Positions 47,961 to 58,994 of a DNA stretch of 64,000 nt are shown here, piece by piece. Below the pieces are notes generated by a model, which saw only the letters and a list, made by a program, of their open reading frames with translations, had not been told where the DNA came from and did no database searches. The DNA is from Medicago truncatula (taxonomy: Eukaryota > Streptophyta > Magnoliopsida > Fabales > Fabaceae). A program made the translations under genes and the position numbers. The stretch spans positions 30,829,332-30,893,331 of the forward strand of contig NC_053046.1 in assembly GCF_003473485.1 (NCBI RefSeq), written 5' to 3'. The first letter of the stretch is position 1. Each line of letters begins with the position of its first letter.

Positions 47961-48544
47961 CAAACCTTAAAATTTAATAACTTACACTGAACTTTGTATG
48001 GATTGAAATTTAATAACCTCGCTCATATAATGAAAAAACAAAAAATTCAAATAAAATAAACTAGGAGGAGAATGAATGGAACAGAAATTGAGAGTTGTTG
48101 AGAAAATTTGTCATTTTTTTTTTTTTGAAGGAAAAGAAAATTTGTCATTTGTGCAAGTCGTTCATGGCGAAGGGACCAACATGTCCACCTTCGCAGCAGT
48201 TTAAAATAGATATATATTTTTTTTTGGAAAGAAAAAAAATAGATATATTTGTACACGTAAAAAAAATAGATATATTTGTTTAGAAGGACAGTAAATTAAT
48301 ATTGTTGATTTTATAATTTTTTATTTATTTATAAATTTTACTAATATGATCTTTTTATCTTTTATATTAATTATACATTGAAAAAGAAAAAAAACACGTC
48401 GATAAAAATAACGATTCCTTATACAAAATAAAATGAGATTTTTTTTGTTGTTGTGAAAATTACTTATAATATGGGATAGAGGGAGTATAAATTAATTACA
48501 TGTAATACTCAAATTGTTTTATACGATGTTAACATTGAAAGTCC

Positions 48545-48636
48545 GTCATCGTGAGCTTAACTCGGTTGATATGAATAATGTGTAATATATGCGAAGTCTA
48601 AGGTTCAAATCCCGACCACCACAAAAAAAAAAAACC
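48545..48636 (+). mobile_element. SINE (first of two in tandem)
   Basis: A-box-like GAGCTTAACTCGGTTGATATG, B-box-like AGGTTCAAATCCCGACC, ACCAC and an A-run. The next SINE begins immediately after it. Confidence 0.65.
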
Positions 48637-48639
48637 AAA

Positions 48640-48782
48640 AGTCCCCGCGAGCATAGCTCATTTCGCAGGGACATGCATTGTTATATGCAGTGCAGGGGCC
48701 GGGGTTCGAACCCCAGACATCCCACTTATTCATCTTGAAAAAGGTGAATTCTAACCACTAAACTAGTTGACAAAAAAAAAAA
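48640..48782 (+). mobile_element. SINE (second of two in tandem)
   Basis: A-box-like GAGCATAGCTCATTTCGCAG, B box GGGGTTCGAACCCC, a tail region shared with 17815-17905 and an A-run at 48773. The spacing of the two promoter boxes fits a tRNA-derived SINE. Confidence 0.7.
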
Positions 48783-49122
48783 CACGGAAATTGAAGATTA
48801 ACAAGGCATCATAGAGTCTAAGAAAAAAATCCCTATATTATATCCCATATAACATATTTATTTACAATATTTTATTTAAAATGATTGTGAAACTAATGAA
48901 TTAAAGGAGTTGATGAGTTAAAAGTTCAGGGTTCAACTATTGATAAAGAGAAAAATATTAACATAACAATTACTCTCTCTTCTGCTTTTTATAAGAAACA
49001 ATTTACGTTTTAGATTCATTGAGTAACATATTGCATATACATGTTGGAAATTCAACAAAAATATGGATCTAAGGTTCAACTATTGTAATCTAGTTGCTCA
49101 CAATCTAGTTGTTTTAGCAAAA

Positions 49123-49413
49123 TCAATTGGATGTAGAAAAAGCATAAATTAGAGAAAAAGCATGTCTATAGTTACTAATAATAGCATCAAAGTTTGAGAC
49201 GTTACTATGCTTGCTATGAAAATGATCCACACCATGTTTGGAGTCTAGCTCAAAGTTGACATTATTAAATTGCAGCTTATGAACCCATTCTAAAGCCGCG
49301 AATAATCCTAACGCCTCTCCGGTATCAACATCAAGAAGAGGTTCAATCCATTCCATCTTAACTAGAATAAATATCACTTGATCAAATAAATCTATAATGA
49401 GATGTATATACAA
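49123..49413 (-). mobile_element. RNase H-like (RVT_3) fragment, LINE-derived
   Basis: An open minus-strand frame reads DVDTGEALGLFAALEWVHKL and NVNFELDSKHGVDHF. This is the RNase H-like domain with EALG and LDSK strands, then SNFDAIISNYRHAF. It starts without the N-terminal catalytic Asp region and is not joined to other exons, so a retrotransposon relic is likelier than a host gene. Confidence 0.6.
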
Positions 49414-50942
49414 TTTCTTTAAATTATTAACTAATTAAAATGACACTAGAATCCTCATGACAGAAAAAAAAAAAAAAAAAGTTATTTTACAACCATTTCA
49501 AAGTGATTTAAACCCAACTTTAAATGCTACAAGCTGACACATCATGTACATATAAATTACGGTCTCCTAAATTAAAACTTACCGTTAAACAATTTAACTA
49601 TTAATTTAAAGATCAAGTGCACATATACACTTGTCTTGAATTTTAGAGTGTCCCGTATAAATTGTCTTAATTTTTTTTAGTAGCTCTTTGAAATGAAATC
49701 AAAACTTTGGCTCAACATGCTTGGACCCTATAAGAGAAATCAACACATACACTAAGGTGAATCTAATAGTGCGTAGCAGGTGAGCTTCCATCATTCATGA
49801 TGAGCTGCCAATCCTCGTTTGTTTCTTGTTGACAACTCCAACAACCAAAAAAATGAAGGAAATAAAAGTATAATAAAACACATTCAATCAAATGAATTGA
49901 ATAAATAAACCATTGCAAGTCACATAAGCAAAACTATATAGTTAATTATTCTATGATATATTTATGCAAAAAATGCACAAAACCGAGACTGTCTATTATT
50001 TAATTAATAGAACTTTTGTTATAATTGTAAGGTGTGCCCACAAACACATCATATATCCAATCATACATCACCACCTTCATCACTTTCATTTATTTATTGA
50101 TAGCTCCTTTTTGTTACTACCAAATTTCATTTCTTCAAAACTACTACTTACTTTCATTTTATTGGCTCATTTCTATTTGAAGATCTTACCTTTTTTTTGG
50201 TATGCTGAGTTGGTATTTTTTATTTTATTTTTATTTTTATTGTTGTTTGTTTTCTTTCTTTTTTTTGTTGCTAAGGTATAAAAAAGGAAAAATAACAGTT
50301 TTTTTTTTTTTAAACCTGCTTTTCTGCTACATAAATTATTGTCTCTCTCTGCTGTTTTCTAATTGGTTTTCACATTCATTTGTGTTTGCCTTATCCTTTT
50401 CTTCCTTCTCAACTGTTTTCCAAATTGGGCTAAGTTTTCAAGTTAAGCTGCAGAAAGAAAAAAACCATTTTCTCACTAAAAAAATCATTTTTTTTGTTGC
50501 TATACTTAAAATTATAAGCAATTTATAGTTTTTTTATTTTTCGGGTTACTGCTATTTTTCTCAATTGAAGTTAATTGATTTGAGATCTTAAAAGGGTTTT
50601 AAGTATTTTTCTTCTAAGACCAATTAGATAAGAGATAATAATTTTCTTTAAATTTGGTAAATTTTCTCTCATTTTTTTGATCAAGTGGGTCTTTTCAAGA
50701 TTCTTTAGTAGTTATTAGTGATGAGTTTTCTCACTCATAAAAAAAGGGTATTCTGATTCCTTTCAAAAAATTCTGCTTTATCTTCCTCTGTTTTCCTCTG
50801 TTTTGTTCTGTTTTGCTCTGTTTCCTTCATCAAATTTTAGACTTTTCATTGAATTTTTTGGGCTTAGAACCATAAATCAAGGTGAATTGTCTCAACTTTG
50901 ATTCTATAAAACAATAGTTTGATCTTTTAAAAACCTGATAAG
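49414..50942. other. Upstream region and probable 5' leader of the MYB gene
   Basis: Pyrimidine-rich from about 50040 to 50830, as often seen in plant 5' UTRs. It contains CCTCTGTTTT-type tandem words (50780-50825). The long frames in this stretch are low complexity. Confidence 0.5.
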
Positions 50943-52345
50943 ATGAAGTGGGAAATGGAAGTTCTACCTCCTGCATCATACACACAAAACTCCAATTGGT
51001 GTATGGAAGATAACATGGCCACAAACTGGACTCCAGAAGAGAACAAACTATTTGAAAATGCTCTTGCAGTTCATGATAAAGATACGCCGGATCGATGGCA
51101 TAAAGTAGCTGAAATGATACCAGGAAAGACGGTCGGTGATGTGATGAGACAATATAAGGAATTAGAAGATGATGTTTGTAATATAGAAGCTGGGTTGATT
51201 CCAGTTCCTGGTTATAACACTCCTACTTTACCCTTTACCTTAGATTGGGTGAACAGTTCAGGTTATGATGAATTCAGAGGAAGTGGAAAGAGATCTTCTT
51301 TAGTTAGAGCTCCTGAGCAGGAAAGGAAGAAAGGAGTGCCATGGACTGAAGAGGAACACAAGTAATTTTTTTACCTTTTGTTTTTGTTGTTATTGTTTTA
51401 TGAAGAAAAACAATAGTATATTAGTTGATATGTTAGTATTTTTTTTCTTTACTAGGGTTTAAATTCTAAACCTTTAACGATTAGCGCAAACCAATTGAGC
51501 TACTAGTGTTAGATAGATATAGAAGAATGTATGTATGTTTGAAACATCGTGCGCTTAAGAAAGTATAGGATTAAAGGATGGAATTTACAAAGGTAATTTT
51601 AGACCTAGGAGGTAGGAATAATGTTTTTTAGCTTTCACATAGGCTAGTGATAAGTCTAAATAAAGCTTATAAAATTTAGACAATCCTTACACTGCAAGAT
51701 GATTTTGTAAGGTCGAGTTAGGTCAAAATCCTCGAATATCATCTTACGTTAGAATATGTTATGATATAAGTTGGTTTTGTAGGGCTGATTTAGACTAAAA
51801 CATTGTGTTGCCATCTTAAGTTAGAATACATTTCCTGCAGATTATTTCTACTAGGCCTAAAGAAGTATGGCAAAGGTGATTGGAGAAATATTTCGCGCAA
51901 TTTCGTCATCACGAGAACACCAACTCAAGTAGCAAGCCATGCTCAAAAGTATTTCATAAGACAACTTTCAGGAGGAAAAGACAAGAGGAGAGCAAGCATA
52001 CATGACATAACAACAGTTAATCTTTCAGAAAAAATTGGAACTTGTTCTTCAGAAGACACCAGTAATAGATCCACTTCACCACAAAATTCTATCTTACTTT
52101 CACACCAGCAGCAGCAACAACAAACTTCGACTGCGACAAATTTTCGTTGGAGGAATAATCAACAAAATGCTATGGCTTTCAATCCAACTCATGAACAAGT
52201 TTTCATGGATCCTCATGGTTTTAACTCCTATGAGGTTAAAATGCAAGACCAAAATCTTCATAAAGGTCTTGTTCATGAGTCTTCTTATCCACATAACATG
52301 GTTTTCCAAATGCAACATTCATCACAACATTATTCACATGCATAA
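50943..52345 (+). CDS. DIVARICATA-type MYB transcription factor (R-R / SHAQKYF class)
   Basis: Two exons, 50943-51361 and 51841-52345, joined GT-AG in phase 2, 307 aa. The N-terminal SANT/MYB-like domain (about 28-75) reads [37 protein letters not shown] second MYB repeat (about 133-183) reads [46 protein letters not shown] with the diagnostic SHAQKYF at 172-178. The intron falls just after the first conserved Trp region of repeat 2, as in the family. The C-terminal part is Gln/Asn/His-rich. DIV-like proteins bind I-box/GATAA-type DNA and act in floral asymmetry, stress and circadian outputs. Which member this is cannot be told. The intron carries a SINE relic around 51445-51515. Confidence 0.93.
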
Positions 52346-53538
52346 AGGATCATTGTAGTGAATTCTTAAACTCAATATTGCTTCGAGTGTCTGAATTTTC
52401 CCAAGGTCTCAGTGATTATGCAAGAAAGAAGTAGGATCTCACTGTTATGGTGGATTGAGGGTAGGGCGCGTTGATGGTGCATAATGATGAGAGTGTACCT
52501 GCACGCACTTTAACACTCAAGTCAGTATAATGATTGAGGTGGATGAGAAGCTGAGAATGAGTCATACCTTGATTGACGATGATCTAAGACTTATATAGTC
52601 CGAAGAGGTAATATTTGGCTTGGGTCAGACCAAAAGTCCACTCAAAAACATATGTTAAAATTTTGGTTTAATTCTTGGCATACCAACTTATAGGAAGGTA
52701 CACATTTGCTTTTATGTAACAAATAAAAACTTTATGAGAGGAGAAAGCCGCAATGTCAATAAGTCCATAGTGTTGATTTTTGGGTGATTATGATGTTAAA
52801 TAATAATTGATTTCTAGTGAAGTTTATTATGGAATTTCAACTTAATACATGCACTTTGAAATTTAAAACTAGCGAGGCATACATGAGAGTGAAAGCATAA
52901 TTTGATATGGACATGTACTTCAAATCCTATTCTTGTATATTGCAAGCAAAACAATGTCATATTCAAATTTTGTTTGTTAAATTAATCATTGAGAATACAT
53001 GAGATCTTCTTTTATAAGCGAATCTCAAAGAGAATATTCCTTCTAGACTGATTGTTAATTATTTTATTAGAATGAGGTTCAAAAGTGATTATATTGTAAT
53101 AAACAAGGATTCAAAGTGTGATTAAATAGATAATATATTCTTATAATACTACTGTGTACACATTAGTCCAAAAGCATCATAGTCCTTGTGATTCTATATG
53201 TACGGAGCCTACCTATTATTAATCATTAATTTTTAAATGATTTACTGTTTCTCCACATCTTTAAGAAAATAAGTCTCAAAGTCAATCAAGAAATAATATC
53301 TGATGTTACTGTATTTACAGTTCAGATGATAAAAAAGTGGAAAAATATTTGGTGAATGCATGATTAAACCTGTAATTCTAGTGATAGATTGTACATAACA
53401 ATTTATTACATAACAAATGTAAGTGATGTTCAAATATATACATTGGTTCTTCTAGTGACAACCAAAAGCTGCTACAAATGAAAACAAAAGTGATCCATCC
53501 CCAAATTAGAAGGAATCAATTAAAACATTTTGATTCTT
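52346..53538. other. MYB 3' flank and intergenic
   Basis: The stretch 52735-52876 (GAGGAGAAAGCC..TGTTGATTTTTGGGTG..TTTATTATGGAATTTCAA) is clearly related to part of the tandem repeat unit at 58995-64000. Otherwise no exon is seen. Confidence 0.6.
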
Positions 53539-55635
53539 TTACACCAACTTGTAGTAACAATTGTTTGCACAGATTAGAACCTCATATCCCTTGCCACATG
53601 GACACTTGAAAGTAAGGCTTAAACACTCATCAATCCATTCTACACTAACAGCTTCTTCATAATCATTTCCCAATTCATCCTGCAAAAACATAAATGAATT
53701 CATTTAGTATGAAAAAGCAATTAATCTGAAAGTCATTATGTATACAGTTTTAACTTGTTGTCGATATAACTACATCGCAAACGCAACTGTAGCTGCATTT
53801 ATCAAACTTTGTGATTTTCCACAAAATATCAAGAATCACCACAAACATGGTTTTAAACTGCGGTTTACAGCCGCACTTTAGAGGGTTTTGAGGTCTCTAC
53901 AAGGGTGTCACAAACACAATTTTAGTCACATCGGCCACATTTTCCGACAATGTAAAAGTTCACAGCGTGACCACAAGTGCGACTGCAATAGCAATTTGAA
54001 ACAATGATTATAAGTGAATCCATGATCACATCAGCAATTCATTATGCTTCTAAGCCAAACCCCCAGATCCTACATAAAAAAGTGGCTTCACCACACTTGA
54101 AGTTGTAATGAGGCCAAAAGTTTAGGTAGTGTTATAGCAATAAACATTCTAACATAGGAATAAAGGAGCCTACACTACACAGGAAACCCTTTAACATGCT
54201 GCCTCTAGCATATTAGCAACAAAATTCTTGAAAGGAAGAGTATTTATTCTTACCTAGATCCGGTAAATAAAAACAAAAGGAAAAATGCAGTGGAGGGAAG
54301 CACACTACACAGTTGATCAATCATCTTTTTACTTCAGATATGTATATATTGATAAGGGAAAGTCTACTTATTACATCCTACTACATTATTTATGCAGATA
54401 TATTCTGATATAACCAATTACACGATTGTGCAGGTGTGAATAGATATTATTCTGCGATATGCAATTTAGTACAAAATGTTACCAGTACTGCAGCGTATCC
54501 GAATTTGAACAAACCACTACTTTCTGTGATCTGTGAAGGACAACTTTGCTACTTACTAGCATTGATGTATATGACTATTGCTTAACTACGGAAGAGAAAT
54601 TATGTGAACAAGCTAGGAAGCATTCAATACCTTCTCATATATCCCAAATCCTACATAATTGAGTTGTTAAAATTGTTGCACATAAACTAGGATTACAAGT
54701 GCAACTATGATCAAATTCAATACCTTCCCATAACTCCTAGATCCTACATAATCAAGCAAGTACAACTAGGAGATACATATCAATAAGGAAAAACTTATAA
54801 CTTTATGAGCATAACTTGTAAGTAGCAATTAAAGAACCAAATTCATTGAAGATTACAATAGAAAAGACAGTCACAGTCCAAGATTCAAGACATATACCTG
54901 AGATATGACTTTTTCATCTTCAGCAACAAGAGAGTCAGGAGAGTGCTCTTGTTCTTGTTCTTTTTCATCTTTTTCATCTTCAACATCAGGAGAGGGCTCT
55001 TCTTCTTGTTCTTGTTCGCTTTCATTTTCTTCCTTGTCTTCCATAACTTCATCCCACACTTTCTTCATTTCTTTTAACCGATCCTTCATCCTTTTAAGCC
55101 TCTACAAAGAAAAAACAAACAAAACCCATTATTCCAAAATAAAAAAAAGATTACTTTTTTAGCAAGAAACACATGTTTCAACACATACCAATGAATCAGA
55201 TTCAGGGGTGGTTTTTTCAGCAGAGTTCAAATAACGAGCAACTGCTTCTTTAACCTCAGAAGGATCAATAACTTCAGATATACATCTACTGATCGGAGGC
55301 AGAGGCTGCAAAGCAGTTGACAGCCCTTTTACCGGCATGGATTGATCCGGCAAGGTGCATGGATCAGAGACACAGCGGCTAAGAGCATTCCCACGGAGAC
55401 TGAAAGGAAGTGTAATGGCGGAGAAGCCATTACGGGTGAGATTGCTTGCGTCGAAAGAATGCTTCTTGGATGATAGTTGGTGAGCAGAAGATGATGATGG
55501 TGAATGGCGTTTGAAAGAGTTTTTGTGAGTGTGATGATGATGATGATGAAGCATTGATGATGTTGGAATAATCATGGATTGTTTCTGTTTGTGAGGGATC
55601 AACATGGATTCTTGTTGAATCTGTAGATCACTCAT
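53539..55635 (-). CDS. Uncharacterised plant protein with acidic middle and Cys-containing C-terminus
   Basis: Three exons, 55635-55189, 55101-54898 and 53679-53539, all phase 0 and GT-AG, 263 aa. The N-terminus is His/Ser-rich (a run of six His). The middle contains LSRCVSDPCTLPDQS, LPPISRCISEVIDPSEVKEA and a basic RLKRMKDRLKEMKKVWDEVM helix. A strongly acidic repeat rich in Glu/Gln/Asp-Glu-Lys follows (coiled or disordered). The last exon encodes SVEWIDECLSLTFKCPCGKG and ANNCYYKLV. I do not recognise the family by name. The compact CPCG end, possibly a metal-binding or disulphide knuckle, looks like the conserved part. No signal peptide or membrane segment is visible. Intron 2 carries a dispersed repeat (53757-54005). 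Confidence 0.85.
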
Positions 55636-55854
55636 TTTTCTGAATTGCTTTCTTTTTTGTTTTTGGATTTGAATTTGAATTTTGGTTGTAAAGTAAGTGT
55701 GAGTGGCAAAGTTATAAAAATGTTGAACTTTAGAGGATATGAAGATTTGTTGAGGTTTTCAAGTGTAACTGATTTTGGGAGGTTGGTTGGGACTTGGGAG
55801 AGTTTGTTTGTTTACAGTTACACATTTGTAGGATATATATAAGCTCAACCAAAT

Positions 55855-56590
55855 AATCACATCAATCTCTATTTAGTATCATAGAATTAATATTTTTATT
55901 ATTACTATTTTTATTTTCTGTCCTCAAAATCCAATCAAAATGTTTAAAAGAAAAGAAATTTTACATGCTTTGTATTTGAGAGATATACAACTTGAACCAA
56001 AATGGATTCTGGCTGGTCATGAATCTTTTTGCCCCTTCTGTCCACAACTCTAAATTGATGTTAAAAGGACACGGACATTGAACAAGGCTATTGAAATTTT
56101 TTACCATCTCACAACTCGGAACATTCATACAAAACATCTTTGTGAAAGTGTCTTCTTAGGATATCAAGAATTGACCTCACTCTTCATCATATATATCATA
56201 ATATTAGTTCAAGTACAGAATTGTACGGTAGAAGTAAAAAATTAATGTTCAGATTTAGCATTTTTTTAAGTAGGTATTTGGTCGAACTCGTCCCAATTTT
56301 AACGCGAACTCCTTTGTTTTGATGACAGTTGTTTAGAATATGTGAAACTTTCGTATAATGATCGGTATTCCTCACAACCATCTAAAAATACTCTTTAAAT
56401 TTTTCAGTCTGCATTGCATAATGTCAGTTTAGAATTAAAATAACAAGTTACTTTCTACTTTGACTATCTGGTAAAGTATATAATGAAATGTGAAGTTAAA
56501 AAGTTTTTTTTAAAAAAAAAGGCTCTTACAAAATGTGCAAATGAAAATGCATTGATTTGGTCAATTTTTTTTTATCAAGTAATTAAGTGG
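55855..56590. other. Intergenic
   Basis: No exon recognised; AT-rich DNA between the gene and its broken duplicate. Confidence 0.5.
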
Positions 56591-56599
56591 TTAGACATT

Positions 56600-56690
56600 T
56601 ACATGAACAAAGGGGGAAGTTCAAGATTGAAATTCACTCATTAAATATATTATGCAATGTCTCTTATCAACCGAGCTATGTTCACGAGGA
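56600..56690 (-). mobile_element. SINE (minus strand)
   Basis: The reverse complement shows A-box-like TAGCTCGGTTGATAAGAGAC and a diverged B box (TTCAATCTTGAAC). Confidence 0.5.
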
Positions 56691-56705
56691 TAATTCGGAT
56701 ACACA

Positions 56706-57205
56706 GCAGTGAAGAGCATTGCCACGGAGACTGAAAGGAAGTGTAATGGCGGAGAAGCCATTACGGGTGAGATTGCTTGCGTCGGAAGAATGCTTCTTGG
56801 ATGATAGTTGGTGAGCAGATGATGATGATGGTGAACGGCGTTTGACAGAGTTGTTGTGAGTGTGATGATGTTGGAATAATCATGGATTGTTTGTGTTTGT
56901 GAGGGATCAAAATGGATTCTTGTTGAATCTGTAGACCACTCGTTCTTCTAGATTGTTTTCTTTTTTGTTTTTGGATTTGAATTTGAACTTTGGTAGTAAA
57001 GTTAGTGTGAGTGGCAAAGTTATAAATTTTTTGAACTTTAGAGGATATGAAGATTTGTTGAGGTTTGTGTAACTGATTTTGGTAAGTTGGTTGGGACTTG
57101 GGAGAGTTTGTTTGCAGTCACACATTTGTAGGATATATAAGCTCAACCATATAATCACATCAATCTCTGTATAGTATCATAGAATTAATATTTTTACTAT
57201 TATAT
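56706..57205 (-). pseudogene. Truncated duplicate of the 5' end of the gene at 53539-55635
   Basis: The segment matches 55382-55900 over its whole length: AGACTGAAAGGAAGTGTAAT, GCCATTACGGGTGAGATTGC, the promoter words GAGGATATGAAGATTTGTTG and GATATATAAGCTCAACCA. It therefore contains promoter, leader and about the first 80 codons of exon 1 only. The start codon reads ACG (CGT on the + strand near 56941), the His run is shortened, and exons 2-3 are absent. It cannot make the protein. A shared TATATAAGC box could still start transcription. Confidence 0.85.
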
Positions 57206-57287
57206 ATGCCTTTTAATCCATTGTTTTTGTCTGATCTAAAAAAACTAATGTTTCACATAATTAATTTGAAAATCAATTTGTTTTGTA

Positions 57288-57554
57288 CTCCCTCCGTCTC
57301 ACAATTATTATCTCTTTAGCATTTTTTTCTTAAAGTAATTATCACTTTACAATACCAATACAACGTTTATTTTTTTCTTTTCACTATTATACTCTTATTT
57401 ATTGAATTTCATCCAACTTAACTATTCCATTAACTACAATTAATAAAGGTGTTTTAGCAAATACTAATAATTTTAACATTAAAATCAACACAATTAATCA
57501 TTTCTTTAATAATCGTGCACAAATCTTAAACGACTAATATTGTGAGATGGAGAG
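57288..57554. mobile_element. Stowaway-type (Tc1/mariner) MITE, 267 bp
   Basis: Ends CTCCCTCCGTCTCACAATTAT (57288) and AATATTGTGAGATGGAGAG (57554) are inverted and flanked by the dinucleotide TA (57286-57287, 57555-57556), as expected for Stowaway. The interior is AT-rich with no frame. A fragment of a similar end is at 48475-48490. Confidence 0.85.
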
Positions 57555-57857
57555 TATATGTTATAATTAGTTTCTAAGGTTATTAACCCAATTCTTTATT
57601 AAAGTCAAACAATTCGATAAACTGTCACTTTAACCCAATCACAAGTCAAGAGTGTGGTTCCCACTTGGTATTCTAAGAATATAACTAATTGTTGCATATT
57701 TCCTCGCACAAAAAAAAAAAAAAATCTAATTGTTGCATATAATAAAACTTACATGAATAGAAATGTTTATACTTCATGTACCAAAAAAAGAAAAGAAATG
57801 TTTATACTTCTGACGACTCTGATCAGGAAGTTACCCTAACATAATAATAATAATAAA

Positions 57858-58712
57858 ATGCTAACCGACGTCTCAGGGGCATTGGTCCCTTGGTTAAGGA
57901 TATGGATGAGAATAGGCTAGGTTGAGGTAGGCTTTGCAAGGCTTGAGTCTGATCTGTCAAATTTTTTGAAGGCTTAAGTCTGGCCTACGGTCTGTCATAG
58001 ACTTACTTTTTAGGCCTGAACCTGACCTTCTGAAAGCCTGATACGGGCTGCTAGCTCGTTTAAAAGCCTATTTTATATGAACATCTTCAAATAAGCAATT
58101 TAAATAGACTAGCGAACTAATATATCAATTAGATTAAACTCTTTTTTTTAAGGAAGATTAAACTCTCTTTTGATAATTAGGATGAGTTTTAGGGAATTTA
58201 ACTATATATTGTATCATATTTCAATTGTAGTTTATAATAATACATTTAAATAGATAAAAAAATTAATGTATAATACTAAACTTAAATTACTGAAAAAGTT
58301 AATTTTATTTTATTTTAATTGAAAGTACAAAATATAATATAATAAGAAATAATAGTATTCACATTTACTTAAATAGGCGAACCTAATAGGCCTAAGAGGC
58401 TTTTTGAATGGCTTGTGACTTGACCTTTTAAGCTAAATAAGCTGGTAAAAAAGCCATGACCTTCTCTGTTTAAGAATAAAGTTTGGCCTGACCTAGCCTG
58501 TCGTAGGCTAGCCGTAGGCCCCTGTAGGCCGGCCTGGCCTATTCCCATCCGTAGTTAAGGATACTAAAATTGAAAAATTATATATTATTTATTGCATTGA
58601 AAATTGTATAATCAATTCATAAAAAATAAAAAAAAGTTTTCTTTTTTGTCGAAAAAAAAAACTTCTTTTTTTAGTATTCTTAACCGATGTGCTTAGGACA
58701 TCCGTTAGCATG
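57858..58712. mobile_element. MITE split by a nested MITE
   Basis: Outer inverted ends ATGCTAACCGACGTCTCAG (57858) and ACATCCGTTAGCAT (58712), each followed inward by GGTTAAGGATACTAAAA or its complement. The left arm is separated from its partner by the inner element 57903-58553. The outer target duplication was not resolved. Confidence 0.65.
57903..58553. mobile_element. Inner MITE with 10-bp target duplication
   Basis: Ends TGGATGAGAATAGGCTAGG and GGCCTGGCCTATTCCCATCC form inverted repeats. GTTAAGGATA stands at both flanks (57893-57902 and 58554-58563). The sequence is rich in AGGCCT/TAGGC words. The 9-10-bp duplication points to a Mutator-like mobiliser; no coding capacity. Confidence 0.75.
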
Positions 58713-58994
58713 ACCCATAAACAAAATCCAAATTAGTAATATACATTTAAATTATGTTTTTTTTTTAATTTTCTGTTTTTGTTATTTTATTAAAAAAAAT
58801 ATACTGTATGTAAACTCCTTCCACAAATGATTGCAGTTGGAAAATAACTTGCTACATTCTTTAATGTCTCTCTCATCTAATTTGTTTTGTATTTATAATA
58901 AGTTAGTTTTGTCTGGTTTGAAGGTTAATTTTCACATGAGTCTGCTAGTTGGTGTAAACATTTGAAGCAACGTCCATTATGAACTGTAAAGTGG

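Noticed and set aside
48640-48782. tRNA gene
   Set aside because: Same reasoning: promoter boxes of a SINE, with box spacing and tail unlike a tRNA.
54905-55162. Ser-rich + strand ORF
   Set aside because: Antisense shadow of the acidic Glu-rich exon 2 of the minus-strand gene.
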